Origin: Acidobacteriota bacterium
GTDB taxonomy: Bacteria; Acidobacteriota; Terriglobia; Terriglobales; Acidobacteriaceae
Assembly (NCBI GenBank): GCA_021816455.1
Contig: JAKAXU010000013.1
Coordinates: 1-64,000, forward strand
Reading direction: 5' to 3'
Length of the DNA: 64,000 bases
Positions within the stretch are counted from its first letter, which is position 1. Every line of letters begins with the position of its first letter. Position numbers and translations under genes: made by a program. The notes below the pieces were generated by a model. The model was not told where the DNA came from and did not search any database. It saw nothing but the letters and a program-made list of their open reading frames with translations. Below are positions 9,964-19,690 of the stretch, in pieces.

Positions 9964-11529
<1,566 letters not shown>

Positions 11530-11590
11530 AGCGCATCCTCCGCGCAGATGAGTTTAGCTGCTCACACGCGCATCTGGCTAACGCGAGCTG

Positions 11591-12124
11591 CTATGCTATC
11601 GCGCGAAAATACGCGGCCACTTCGCGCCAGTTGTTCACGCGATCGAAGCCGGTCACTGTCATGTTGTGCGGAGCGGAGTAGAGAATCCCTTTGCCTTCGA
11701 AGCGCATCAGGTTTCGCGGAAGATCGTCAATCAGATAATCCGCACGCAGAATTCCCTTGTCGCCGCAGTAAACGTATCGAGAAGGCGGAAGAAACGGGAA
11801 ATGTTTTTGCAGCCACTGATATTTGGCGCGAAACGAACTGGGCACTGACATGGCCTGCGTCGCGATGAACAGATCGAAGCGGCTAGACAGATCTTCCAGC
11901 ACCTCTCGCGCATCGGGAAAGATGGGAAGATCTGCAAAGAACGCTTCATCGTCCAGATAGGCGCGCAAGTGCTGTTGCCGCTCGGTCGAAACAACATCCC
12001 ACAGACCTTTGCCGAAGAGTTCCTCGCGCGTCACCGCTTCGCCGAACTCATTGTTGTAACGGCGCAGATGCTCGCCTAGAGTATCTGCCATCACCTCGTC
12101 CATGTCTACACAGATGCGCTTCAT
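11591..12124 (-). CDS. 5'(3')-deoxyribonucleotidase-like HAD phosphatase
   Basis: A 177-residue protein. The long frame upstream is shadow of the neighbouring gene. The ATG at 12124 gives the expected HAD start (MKRICVDMDEVMADT), where D7 and D9 would be the nucleophile and acid/base of a 5'(3')-deoxyribonucleotidase (NT5C family). The later YLIDDLPRNLMRF segment supplies the metal-binding aspartates. It would dephosphorylate nucleoside monophosphates in the cytoplasm. It begins 17 bp after the stop of the damaged desaturase gene, and precedes the mutase, so they may share a transcript. Confidence 0.8.
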   Translation of the reverse strand: MKRICVDMDEVMADTLGEHLRRYNNEFGEAVTREELFGKGLWDVVSTERQQHLRAYLDDEAFFADLPIFPDAREVLEDLSSRFDLFIATQAMSVPSSFRAKYQWLQKHFPFLPPSRYVYCGDKGILRADYLIDDLPRNLMRFEGKGILYSAPHNMTVTGFDRVNNWREVAAYFRAIA

Positions 12125-12141
12125 CGCCGCCACTGTCAGTG

Positions 12142-13240
12142 TTACACAGCGACCAACCGCTCTTCCACTTTGCGCCGCGCTTCGGCAGCCGCGGCTCCAC
12201 AATACCGCTGATCGACTGCATCGGCCGCAATCCATCCGGACATCATCACCATTGGCATGCCCGGTCCCGGGTGGGCCGCGCCGCCAGCCAGAAACAGGCC
12301 ATCCACATCGCGTCGTCGCTTCGACGGCTTGAACGCGCCGTTCCACTTTCCGTGGCTCGCCAACCCGTAAATTGCGCTGTTCAGCACCTTGTAGCGATGG
12401 TGAATATCAACCGGCGTAAGATGTCGCTCAAAGACGATTCGCTCCTCGATGTCCGGCATTCCCGCTGTGCGGTTGAGCTTGTCCAGGATCACCTTTCGAT
12501 ATCGTGGAAAGATCTCATCCCAGTTGTGTTCCGGTCTGAGATACGGCGTGTGCACCAGTACATACAGCGCGTCACCGCCTTCGGGCGCGGTCGCTGCCTC
12601 CGTCCGTGTCGTCGATGCGAGATAACAGGTAGGCTCCGGTGCCGGCTGACCCAGGTCATAGATGTGATGAAACTCCTCATGGGCATCGCGCGAGAAAACA
12701 AAACAGTGATGCGCCAGATGCTCATAGCGTTTCTTCAGTCCCAGATAAAGCACCACTCCGGAACACGCCGGCTCATAGCCGCGTTCCTGCTCAAAGCGCT
12801 TTGCAATCTCGCCGCCGATCGGTTCGCGATAGGTGCGCACCGCGTCTTCGTTGGACACCACAGCATAGAAGCGCTGCTCGACGTCATCGACCGTCACCAC
12901 CCCCACCGTCCGGCTGTTCTCGATCATTACCCGCGTTACGTCCGCCGAAGTGCGATACCGAATGCCGAGTTCGCTACCGAGCTTCACCAGCGCCTCCGGC
13001 ACGGCGCGCGTCCCACCCATCGGATACCAGATTCCCTCCTCGGACTACATGTGACCGATGGCGCACAGAATCGCAGGTGAAGCATCCGGGGACGAACCCA
13101 CATACTGCGTGTAGTGATCGAGCATCTGGGCTACGCGCGCATCCGGGATGTACTCGCGAATGGCAATGTCGATATCGTTGAGAATCGCCATTTGATCGCA
13201 GAGAAATCCAATCTGCTGCAACACCACCGTCTTCACGCCT
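12142..13240 (-). pseudogene. Broken phytoene-desaturase-like (CrtI family) gene
   Basis: The frame from 13020 to 12142 encodes the C-terminal FAD-binding part of a CrtI-like desaturase, with the signature GPGMPMVMMSG near the end. Homology continues in the same frame above the first ATG (segment EEGIWYP), then hits an in-frame TAG at 13047-13045, directly after CAIGHM. Upstream of that stop the frame still resembles the family (ARVAQMLDHYTQYVG) back to about 13240. The N-terminal Rossmann domain with its GxGxxG is absent, because the + strand methyltransferase gene begins at 13524. So there is both a nonsense mutation and an N-terminal deletion. A 292-residue remnant could be translated from 13020, but without the nucleotide-binding half it should not be active. 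Confidence 0.75.
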
Positions 13241-13523
13241 CTCAAACGGATCAGGAATCGATGGATGCTTACCTCCGTCCGTGCACTTGTGCTTCCATTC
13301 AGATGTGCATCCGATCGCCGTGATGGAAATGAGAAAGAACTCCAGGCGAGGTGTGAGTCAACCATGCGCGTGGTCGAGCCCGGATCGAAGTACACCCCTG
13401 ATCGAAGGACTTTAGCGATGTCGATGGCAATCAAGCCACAAAACATAAAAAACATAAGCCTTTTGGATTGTGACTTTTGTCATAGCGAACTACAGCCTGA
13501 AAAGTATGCTGAGGTAGGGGTGA

Positions 13524-14378
13524 ATGATCATGCAGAATCTCTCTGAAAGCTTGGAACCAAACTCATGTGTTGGCCGACCTCAACTGGTTGGGGAAGGGCA
13601 ACATCCCGAGAAGTTGCAGGGACATTGGGTTCTGGCGCGTGTTGGTAAGCGTGTGTTGCGACCAGGCGGACTTGAACTCACACGCCAGATGTTGAGCGCA
13701 TTGGCAATAGGTCAGCGGGACCGGGTGGTGGAGTTCGCTCCGGGACTCGGGGTAACGGCCCGAATGGTTTTGCAGAGTAGCCCTTCGGCATATTGGGGAG
13801 TGGAACGCGAGCCGGTCGCCGCTCAAAACCTCCGGCAACAGTTGATCGCGAGTGGGGTCCAGATCGTGCAGGGCCAGGCGCAAGCTTCCGGGTTGCCAAG
13901 TGCTTGTGCAAGCGTAGTGTTTGGTGAAGCAATGTTAAGCATGCAGAGCCTTGCTGATAAGAGCCGTGTCTTCGCCGAAGCCCGACGCCTGTTGCTTCCG
14001 GGAGGGCGCTACGCCATCCACGAATTGTGTTTCTTCGCCGATGATGCTTCCGACGACGTGCGTCGTGAGATCCAAGCAGCCATGTCGATGGATATTCATG
14101 TCGGAGTACAGTTGCTGTCTCGGAAAGAATGGATAAAGCTGTTCGAAGAGAACGGACTGAAAGTGATATGGAGTGGCCAGGCTCCAATGTCCCTACTCGA
14201 ACCTGGGCGTGTGCTCCGGGATGAAGGATTCTGGGGCAGCCTGCGAATCGCGTTCAACTTACTCAGAAATCCGATGCTGCGTCGACGCATGCTTGCGATG
14301 CGCCGACTTTTCCGCAAGTACAAGAAACACATTGGCGCAATTTCGTTGGTTGGAATACGAATCTCCGAAAGCACCTGA
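13524..14378 (+). CDS. SAM-dependent class I methyltransferase
   Basis: The 284-residue product has the class I Rossmann pattern: motif I (VVEFAPGLGVTA, about residues 68-79), an acidic residue at the end of strand 2 (GVERE), and the motif IV region with LLLPGGRYAIHE. The N-terminus carries a GHWVLARVGKRVLRPGG segment found in a Methyltransf_11 subfamily. The C-terminal region is basic. Start is ATG 13524 or the in-frame ATG 13530, with AGGTAGGGG before them. Substrate unknown. It sits in a damaged patch, between the broken desaturase and a transposase relic. Confidence 0.8.
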   Translation: MIMQNLSESLEPNSCVGRPQLVGEGQHPEKLQGHWVLARVGKRVLRPGGLELTRQMLSALAIGQRDRVVEFAPGLGVTARMVLQSSPSAYWGVEREPVAAQNLRQQLIASGVQIVQGQAQASGLPSACASVVFGEAMLSMQSLADKSRVFAEARRLLLPGGRYAIHELCFFADDASDDVRREIQAAMSMDIHVGVQLLSRKEWIKLFEENGLKVIWSGQAPMSLLEPGRVLRDEGFWGSLRIAFNLLRNPMLRRRMLAMRRLFRKYKKHIGAISLVGIRISEST

Positions 14379-14414
14379 AGTTACGATATGAAATTATGAG
14401 GTTGATACCTCGTT

Positions 14415-14555
14415 TCTCAGGATGTCCTCCGGAGATGCCCGGTCAGAGGCTCACGGACGGCCTCGCTTGTCCTTGCGCCGCTTCGGTTCATGCAGCAGTA
14501 GCTCGATTCGCTCCCACTGCACGTCGTTTAACAACTCGAATCGCTTCTTGCTCAT
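14415..14555 (-). pseudogene. Transposase N-terminal remnant (IS5-type, DUF4096)
   Basis: On the minus strand from ATG 14555 the frame reads MSKKRFELLNDVQWERIELL and then a KRRKDKRGRP segment, the start of IS5-family transposases with a DUF4096 helical domain. At the position where the family has GRPW, codon 35 is TGA instead of TGG (14453-14451). Residual homology (ASDRA, then PEDIL) runs in the same frame to about 14415 and then stops. No DDE catalytic region follows. This is a dead fragment about 140 bp long, too short to be listed by simple gene finding. Confidence 0.7.
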
Positions 14556-14640
14556 GCAGCAAATTCATCAAAATCCCCGCCGCACGCAGAAGTATCCACT
14601 TCGAGTCTGTTTATGAAACAGGCTGAAGACAGGATGGGTG

Positions 14641-15534
14641 CTACGAGCGAAACTTGCGGAAATAGTCTGCGTCTAGTTCGAGCGCTTTCTGCCACGCCAT
14701 GTCGAAGGCTTCCTGCTCCACGAAGGCATGCTCGATATGCTGCGAGCGGGCCGCCTCCGCGAAGATGGGGCGATAGTGAATGCTGCCCAAGCCGAGTTCG
14801 GTCACCTTGGCGGCGTGTGGATCTGTCAACGGAGTGCTGGGAAGGTGGAAATCCTTCACATGGAGCATGGAAATACGGTCGGGGTGGTTCTTCATGAGAT
14901 CGACAGGATTTACACCGGCCACGATAGCCCATCCGCAGTCGAGTTCGAAGGTTACCTTCTTCGGGTCGGTCAAGCGGAGCAGCTCCAGGTAGGGGATCTT
15001 GCCCTCCGTCTCGGCGAACTCCGGGATGTGATTGTGATAGCCAAAGCGAATGCCGTGTGCGGCTGTGCGTTCCCCCATCGCGTTGAACTGATCGGCATTG
15101 AAGTGCCAGTCGTCGATCGTGAATTGCTTCGGACCGCCGGTTCCGGGGGGAGCAGGATTGCGATGGCCCGGACTGGAGCAGATGACAAACTGCACGCCGA
15201 GCAGTTTGTCATAAGCGAGAATCTCGTCGAATCGCGCCTGCAGATCTGCAAACGGATGATGAGCACTGACGCAGCGCAGCCCTACCTGGTCCAGCACGCC
15301 TCGAATCTCCGATGCGCTCGTCCTGGGCAGCGCTGCGGCTTCCACTTCGGTATAGCCTGCTTTGCTGACCGTGGCCAAGGTGCCTTCTAGGTTCTCCGCC
15401 ATCTGTTGACGGACTGAATAGAGTTGCAGACCGAGTGGAAGGCCCAGGGGATTGGCGAGGGCAAGACGGTCGGCGAAGCTGAGTGTTCCAATCGCCACCA
15501 TGGCACCTGCGAAGTTTCTGCGAGAGATCCTCAT
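14641..15534 (-). CDS. Tat-exported TIM-barrel sugar isomerase/epimerase
   Basis: A 297-residue protein. The ATG at 15534 is chosen because AGGAG precedes it by seven bases and it gives a clean twin-arginine signal (MRISRRNFAGAMVAIG), cleaved near ALANP. The body is an AP-endonuclease-2/xylose-isomerase-like barrel: QLYSVRQQM at the start, GYHNHIPEF (metal histidine), and FELDCGW, HVKDFH near the end. Relatives isomerise or epimerise sugars, or have unknown exported roles. It is last in a minus-strand run (MFS, jelly-roll protein, TolB-like protein), 49 bp after the TolB-like gene. Confidence 0.8.
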   Translation of the reverse strand: MRISRRNFAGAMVAIGTLSFADRLALANPLGLPLGLQLYSVRQQMAENLEGTLATVSKAGYTEVEAAALPRTSASEIRGVLDQVGLRCVSAHHPFADLQARFDEILAYDKLLGVQFVICSSPGHRNPAPPGTGGPKQFTIDDWHFNADQFNAMGERTAAHGIRFGYHNHIPEFAETEGKIPYLELLRLTDPKKVTFELDCGWAIVAGVNPVDLMKNHPDRISMLHVKDFHLPSTPLTDPHAAKVTELGLGSIHYRPIFAEAARSQHIEHAFVEQEAFDMAWQKALELDADYFRKFRS

Positions 15535-15583
15535 CAATGTTCTCCTACTGTGGGTTCTGTTCTTCTGCGTCGCATTTTCTCCG

Positions 15584-16555
15584 CTATGGTATCGGGTCAT
15601 AAGTGACGTACGCGAAGCGCATGGAGTCCGGCGCCCAGGAGTTGACGTTCATTGTTCCTTGTCCTCCGGTGGCCTCGACGAGCGTCCTCTGCGTGCTGGC
15701 GACTTTGTCGTGGTCGATGGCGACAAGCTTAATCTCAATATGTACGTTGCGGGGGTTGTGTGTGGGCGTGCCGGAGGGGTAGCCGATGTAGATGAGATCC
15801 TTGCCATTCGGGGAGATGTGCGGAAACCAGTCTTCGAGGCGATCGCTGACGACCATCTGCGCCCTTACGTCATCGGGGCCGGCGCCGTCAGCAGGCAGGC
15901 GCCATACGGCTTCTTTACCCGAGCGGTCCGAGTTGATGTAGACCCACTTGTCGTCGGGCGAGTAGTCCGGGCCGTCGTCCTGGTGAGGGTTGAAGGTAAG
16001 CCGCTGCTCCACACCGCCAGTTGCAGACTCGCGATATATGTCGTACTGACCGCTGCCGTTGCGCTGTGCGACGAAGGATAGCATCTTGTTATCAGGCGAC
16101 CAGCCGTGGAAGTAACTCGGCGAGTCCGGGGTCATCAACTTTATGCCCGTGCCGTCGGCGTTTGCGAGGAAGACCTGTGACCCTTTGTGAGGGTCCACGC
16201 TCGCCGAGAATGCGATCATCCTGCCGTTGGGCGAGATAGCCTTGTCATTGTTGCAGTGATAGTTCGCCGGGATGGCGAGCTTCTGAGGCGTCTCGGCGGT
16301 GCCGTCCTTCTTAAGGACGAGCTTGTAGATTGCGCCGCCCGAATTCACAATCAGGTATTTGCCATCCGGCGACCAGTTCGGCGCTTCCCAAATCTGGTCC
16401 GCTGAGTAGACCAGATGCGACGAACCGTCGCGCAAATTGTATATATAGATTTTGCTGCGAAGATGCTGCTCCGCATGGAGTGCGACAGGTGTAAGGCTAA
16501 GCGCCGCGAGTGCAAAGGTGCCGCAGAACAACGAGAGCATCGACAAAATCTTCAT
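15584..16555 (-). CDS. Exported TolB-like WD40 beta-propeller protein
   Basis: A 323-residue protein with a Sec signal peptide (residues 1-28, cut after ALHAEQ region). It carries repeated blades with the WSPDGK, ISPNGR, YSPDDK, ISPNGKDL and WAPDS motifs of the TolB/PD40 propeller, at least five units. It is not the Pal-linked TolB, because no tol-pal genes adjoin. Such proteins often scaffold or bind glycans in Acidobacteriota. The frame is co-directional with the jelly-roll protein upstream and the sugar isomerase downstream. Confidence 0.75.
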   Translation of the reverse strand: MKILSMLSLFCGTFALAALSLTPVALHAEQHLRSKIYIYNLRDGSSHLVYSADQIWEAPNWSPDGKYLIVNSGGAIYKLVLKKDGTAETPQKLAIPANYHCNNDKAISPNGRMIAFSASVDPHKGSQVFLANADGTGIKLMTPDSPSYFHGWSPDNKMLSFVAQRNGSGQYDIYRESATGGVEQRLTFNPHQDDGPDYSPDDKWVYINSDRSGKEAVWRLPADGAGPDDVRAQMVVSDRLEDWFPHISPNGKDLIYIGYPSGTPTHNPRNVHIEIKLVAIDHDKVASTQRTLVEATGGQGTMNVNSWAPDSMRFAYVTYDPIP

Positions 16556-16647
16556 CTGGATGAAGCTCCTTCGGGTTGAGTATTCCAGGTCTGTTGCGCA
16601 AGGAGAGAAGGGACGACTCTCCGTTTCCGCTTTGCGTCAGGCTGGCG

Positions 16648-17466
16648 CTAGTGGACCTCGCCGGCCTTGTTCACGAGCACCACGTTGGAGAACGAGCCGC
16701 TGTCAACCGTCGTCGGCAAGTGAGGGCAGAAGCCTATTCCCACATAGAACGGCGCATCGACGTGGATTTTCACCGGCGGTCCGAACTGGTGCATCGGCTC
16801 GCCCTGCACGCTGATGAAAAGGGCAAACTCATCACCCTGCTTCTGGATGCCGATCCGCTTCGGCAGTACGTCGTGCGGCAAAAGGCTACCTCCGATGCGG
16901 AACTGCATATCCTTGATGAATGCGTCCTTCTCGGTGCGCTCAGCCAGGTGTACCATGCCGGTGCCATGCTCGCCCACCATGACCTCCTTGGCATCGTCCT
17001 CGAGATCCTGGCGAATGATCAGTACCACCTTTCGATCCTGAGGTGGTTTGGCTATGGGAAAGCTGACATCTGCGGCGAACGAAAGATCGCCTGACATCTT
17101 CTTCCACAGAAAGCGAAACTCATCGCGGTTGTACCAGATGTTGTAACCCGCAGAGTGGAGGGTGTAAGTTCTGGTTGCTCTGTCGTAACTCGCGCTACCC
17201 GGAATCAGCGCGGCGCCGATATCCGACTGCCCCTGAAAGATTCCGATCGGCGTATCGAAATTCTTACTGGCGCGATGAAAGCCCGGCGGCGGAGGAACCT
17301 GCTCGTGCGTTGGCGAGGCTGGCAGCGACCAGGCCGGAGCCACCGGCGTCGTCTGTATCTGTGCGTACAACTGAATCGGCGCTGCACCAAGCGCCAGCAC
17401 CAGCAGAGAGTTGGGTAGCAGTCCAGTTTCAGCAAAAGACTTACAGGCGTTCCCGAAGAGCATGCG
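16648..17466 (-). CDS. Exported jelly-roll (DUF1349-like) protein
   Basis: The 272-residue product has a signal-like start (MLFGNACKSF, hydrophobic LLVLALGAAP, then QLYAQ), and a longer frame to 17574 looks like non-coding upstream sequence. A TTG at 17478 with GGAG ten bases before it is another possible start. The body has beta strands and a DLSFAADVSFP segment typical of DUF1349/laminin-G-like folds (regulation of enolase type). It was probably glycan binding. It lies between the MFS transporter and the TolB-like protein. Function is uncertain. Confidence 0.6.
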   Translation of the reverse strand, partial: RMLFGNACKSFAETGLLPNSLLVLALGAAPIQLYAQIQTTPVAPAWSLPASPTHEQVPPPPGFHRASKNFDTPIGIFQGQSDIGAALIPGSASYDRATRTYTLHSAGYNIWYNRDEFRFLWKKMSGDLSFAADVSFPIAKPPQDRKVVLIIRQDLEDDAKEVMVGEHGTGMVHLAERTEKDAFIKDMQFRIGGSLLPHDVLPKRIGIQKQGDEFALFISVQGEPMHQFGPPVKIHVDAPFYVGIGFCPHLPTTVDSGSFSNVVLVNKAGEVH

Positions 17467-17679
17467 GCAGTTCAATGTGAAAGTTCTCCATAGCGTATCG
17501 AGAGAAAACTCGGTGAGGGATGCAGAGCCGGGCGCCCCAGGGACCAATGCTAGCATGATCCCGGTCGGTCGCATTCAAGCGTGTTTGGCTCCTTTGGAGA
17601 TCCTCGATACATCTGCACCGTACTCTCTGTCGCCAGCAACTCCAGACAAATATAAATTCGGCAGATAAATGCGATTTTT

Positions 17680-19038
17680 TTAATGGGAGATCCCTTCCAA
17701 CTCACCGACCTCTGCAAACGGTTCAATCCGCCCCAGCAGCAGCGCATACCCGGCAATCCCTGCCGCCAGATACGCCGAAGCCACCACAAACGCCCATGCG
17801 AAAGAGTGTGTCGCATCCACCACATACCCGGTAACAATCGGTGCGGCAATCGCTGACACCTGGCTGGCAAAGTTGGCGATACCGCCCACCGCGCCCACGT
17901 TCGCTCGCGGTGCAATCAGCGACGGCACGGACCACCCCACTGGAGCGGCTGCCGAAAGCCCGCCAATCGCTAGGCTCACCCATGCGACAGCGGCAACAGC
18001 AGTATGCGCCCCAGCCGCGCCCAGCAGCCCCAATCCGCAACCTGTGCCCACCACCAGAACCGTCAGCCTCACCCGGCTCGCGTCCAGCCCGCGTGCGATC
18101 AGTGCATCTACCAGCCATCCTCCAACCGCTAGGTCCGTCGCTGTCGCCACCAGCCACGGCACCCCGGTAAACAGGAACGAGTGCAGTGCGTCCACCCCCA
18201 GCGCACGCGCAAAATATCCCGGCAGCCACCACAGCAGCAGGTAAAACGTGTAGTTGTACGCGCCAAACCCCAGCGCCAGACCAAGTACCTTCCGCTCGCG
18301 CAGTAGCCGCGAAAACCCAAGCTTCAGATGCTCCGGTTCCTGTTTTTCCAAAGCTCCGTAACTCAGGTAACTCCGCTCCACCTCACTCAACCCGCCATCC
18401 TGATCCGGATTGCGATACACGGTCAGAAACACCGCCAGATACACCAGGCTCGCAAACCCCGTCGCCGCAAAGCTCCACCGCCAGCCCACCTCCAACAGCA
18501 GCGCCCCCAGCACGGGCACCCCCAGCGCCGAGGCAAACTTCGCCGCAGCATCGTTCAGCGCCGTAGCCAGGCTGCGCTCCTCCTGCGGAAACCACAGCCC
18601 GATCGCCTTTGCATTGGCTGGAAACGTTGGCGCTTCGCCCACCCCCAGCAGCAGCCGCGCCGCAAACAAACTTCCGTAGCCCATGCTTAACGCCGAAGCA
18701 AACGACGCCACACTCCACAACAGAATGCTCACCCACCCCACGAGCCGAATCCCGAGCCGATCCAGAATCACCCCGATCGGCAACTGCAACAGCGCGTAGG
18801 TCAGCGCGTAAGCGCTCGCCAGATACCCGAACGCTACCACTGAAATGTGAAACCCGGATTCTATCGACGCCTGCGACACCGACAGGTTCACCCGGTCGAA
18901 AAAATTGACCAGTACGCCCAGCCCCAGCAGCCAGGCAATCCGCCACCTCCGCCGCGGAACAAGCGATTTGGCAGTCGGCGACTTGTCTGTGGTCGACAAA
19001 CGTAATGGCAATGATTTTCTCTCTGCACTGAAACTCAA
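17680..19038 (-). CDS. MFS transporter, anion:cation symporter family
   Basis: A twelve-helix permease. The anion:cation symporter family (hexuronate/glucarate/phthalate type) fits from FFDRVNLSVSQ in helix 1 and the GVGEAPTFPANAKAI motif, with a matching AIGLWFPQEERS loop. The in-frame TTG at 19038 has AAAGGA seven bases before it, so I use it instead of TTG 19044. It may import a sugar acid such as galacturonate, which would fit a pectin-linked role, but the substrate is only inferred. It heads a minus-strand run ending in the sugar isomerase at 14641. Confidence 0.8.
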   Translation of the reverse strand: MSFSAERKSLPLRLSTTDKSPTAKSLVPRRRWRIAWLLGLGVLVNFFDRVNLSVSQASIESGFHISVVAFGYLASAYALTYALLQLPIGVILDRLGIRLVGWVSILLWSVASFASALSMGYGSLFAARLLLGVGEAPTFPANAKAIGLWFPQEERSLATALNDAAAKFASALGVPVLGALLLEVGWRWSFAATGFASLVYLAVFLTVYRNPDQDGGLSEVERSYLSYGALEKQEPEHLKLGFSRLLRERKVLGLALGFGAYNYTFYLLLWWLPGYFARALGVDALHSFLFTGVPWLVATATDLAVGGWLVDALIARGLDASRVRLTVLVVGTGCGLGLLGAAGAHTAVAAVAWVSLAIGGLSAAAPVGWSVPSLIAPRANVGAVGGIANFASQVSAIAAPIVTGYVVDATHSFAWAFVVASAYLAAGIAGYALLLGRIEPFAEVGELEGISH

Positions 19039-19044
19039 CGCCAA

Positions 19045-19474
19045 ATCCTTTGGATTGGCTTCAGGCTCGTCTCAGCCTATCAGAGGCCCACATGGATGCC
19101 TGTCTCCGACAAGCGCTACAGCGCGCAACGTAGGGATGGATATCCACAATGCTCCGCACCAATAGCATCGGCAACAGAAAGTTCCAAATTCGTGCACGTG
19201 GAAAACTTTCCATAGGGCACCGCCATGGATGAAGACGCAATCGAACAGAAAACTATTGATTCGCCAATTTTGCCATGAACGATGGATGGCCCAGCATTGG
19301 CTCGTCTGGCAGGTCTCTGAGTGTCGTGTGGACAAGAAGATCCTGGATTGCAGATGGGACCGCCAAGAAAGGCTCGCAGCAGAAGGACGGTCGTAGATTT
19401 CATAAAGAAGGACCGTTCGTCGGTCGATTTATGGCTTTGTTTTAAATATGTTGCAAAAAGCGCGTAATTAATAC
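19045..19474. other. About 430 bp intergenic, no gene recognised
   Basis: Divergent spacer between the MFS transporter and the first TonB receptor. A 136-codon minus-strand frame at 19116-19526 has no recognisable family or ribosome site and looks like chance. The MFS promoter must lie here but no convincing box was found. Confidence 0.4.
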
Positions 19475-19504
19475 TTGACAGATCCATTGCTGTTTCAGTA
19501 GTGT
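19475..19504 (+). promoter_or_regulatory. Sigma70-like promoter of the first TonB receptor
   Basis: TTGACA at 19475-19480, an 18-bp spacer and TAGTGT at 19499-19504. The -35 is perfect and the -10 is weak. The leader to the ATG at 19691 would be about 180 bases. An inverted repeat (TTTCAG 19493-19498 and CTGAAA 19511-19516) lies over the -10 and could be an operator. Confidence 0.5.
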
Positions 19505-19570
19505 TTCTCGCTGAAAGAAAATCCATAAAAATTATTTGAATGCAAAATATTCAGAGAAAATTCGCCTTTT

Positions 19571-19591
19571 CAGCCCTTGAGGATAGGGCTG
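19571..19591 (+). promoter_or_regulatory. Leader hairpin upstream of the first TonB receptor
   Basis: CAGCCCT (19571-19577) and AGGGCTG (19585-19591) form a perfect seven-base stem with a seven-base loop, about 100 bases before the ATG. No T run follows, so it is not a plain terminator. It may be a leader structure. Confidence 0.35.
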
Positions 19592-19690
19592 CTTCATAAC
19601 AGTCTGGCCTGTCACTGTATATCGACTTTATTTTGTACTGTGGCGCGCTATAGTCGTAGCCTTGAATAAGGCTGGGAGGTTAAGCTGCAA

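Noticed and set aside
19116-19526. 136-codon minus-strand frame upstream of the first TonB receptor
   Set aside because: It has no recognisable domain or ribosome site and overlaps the receptor promoter, so it is probably chance.
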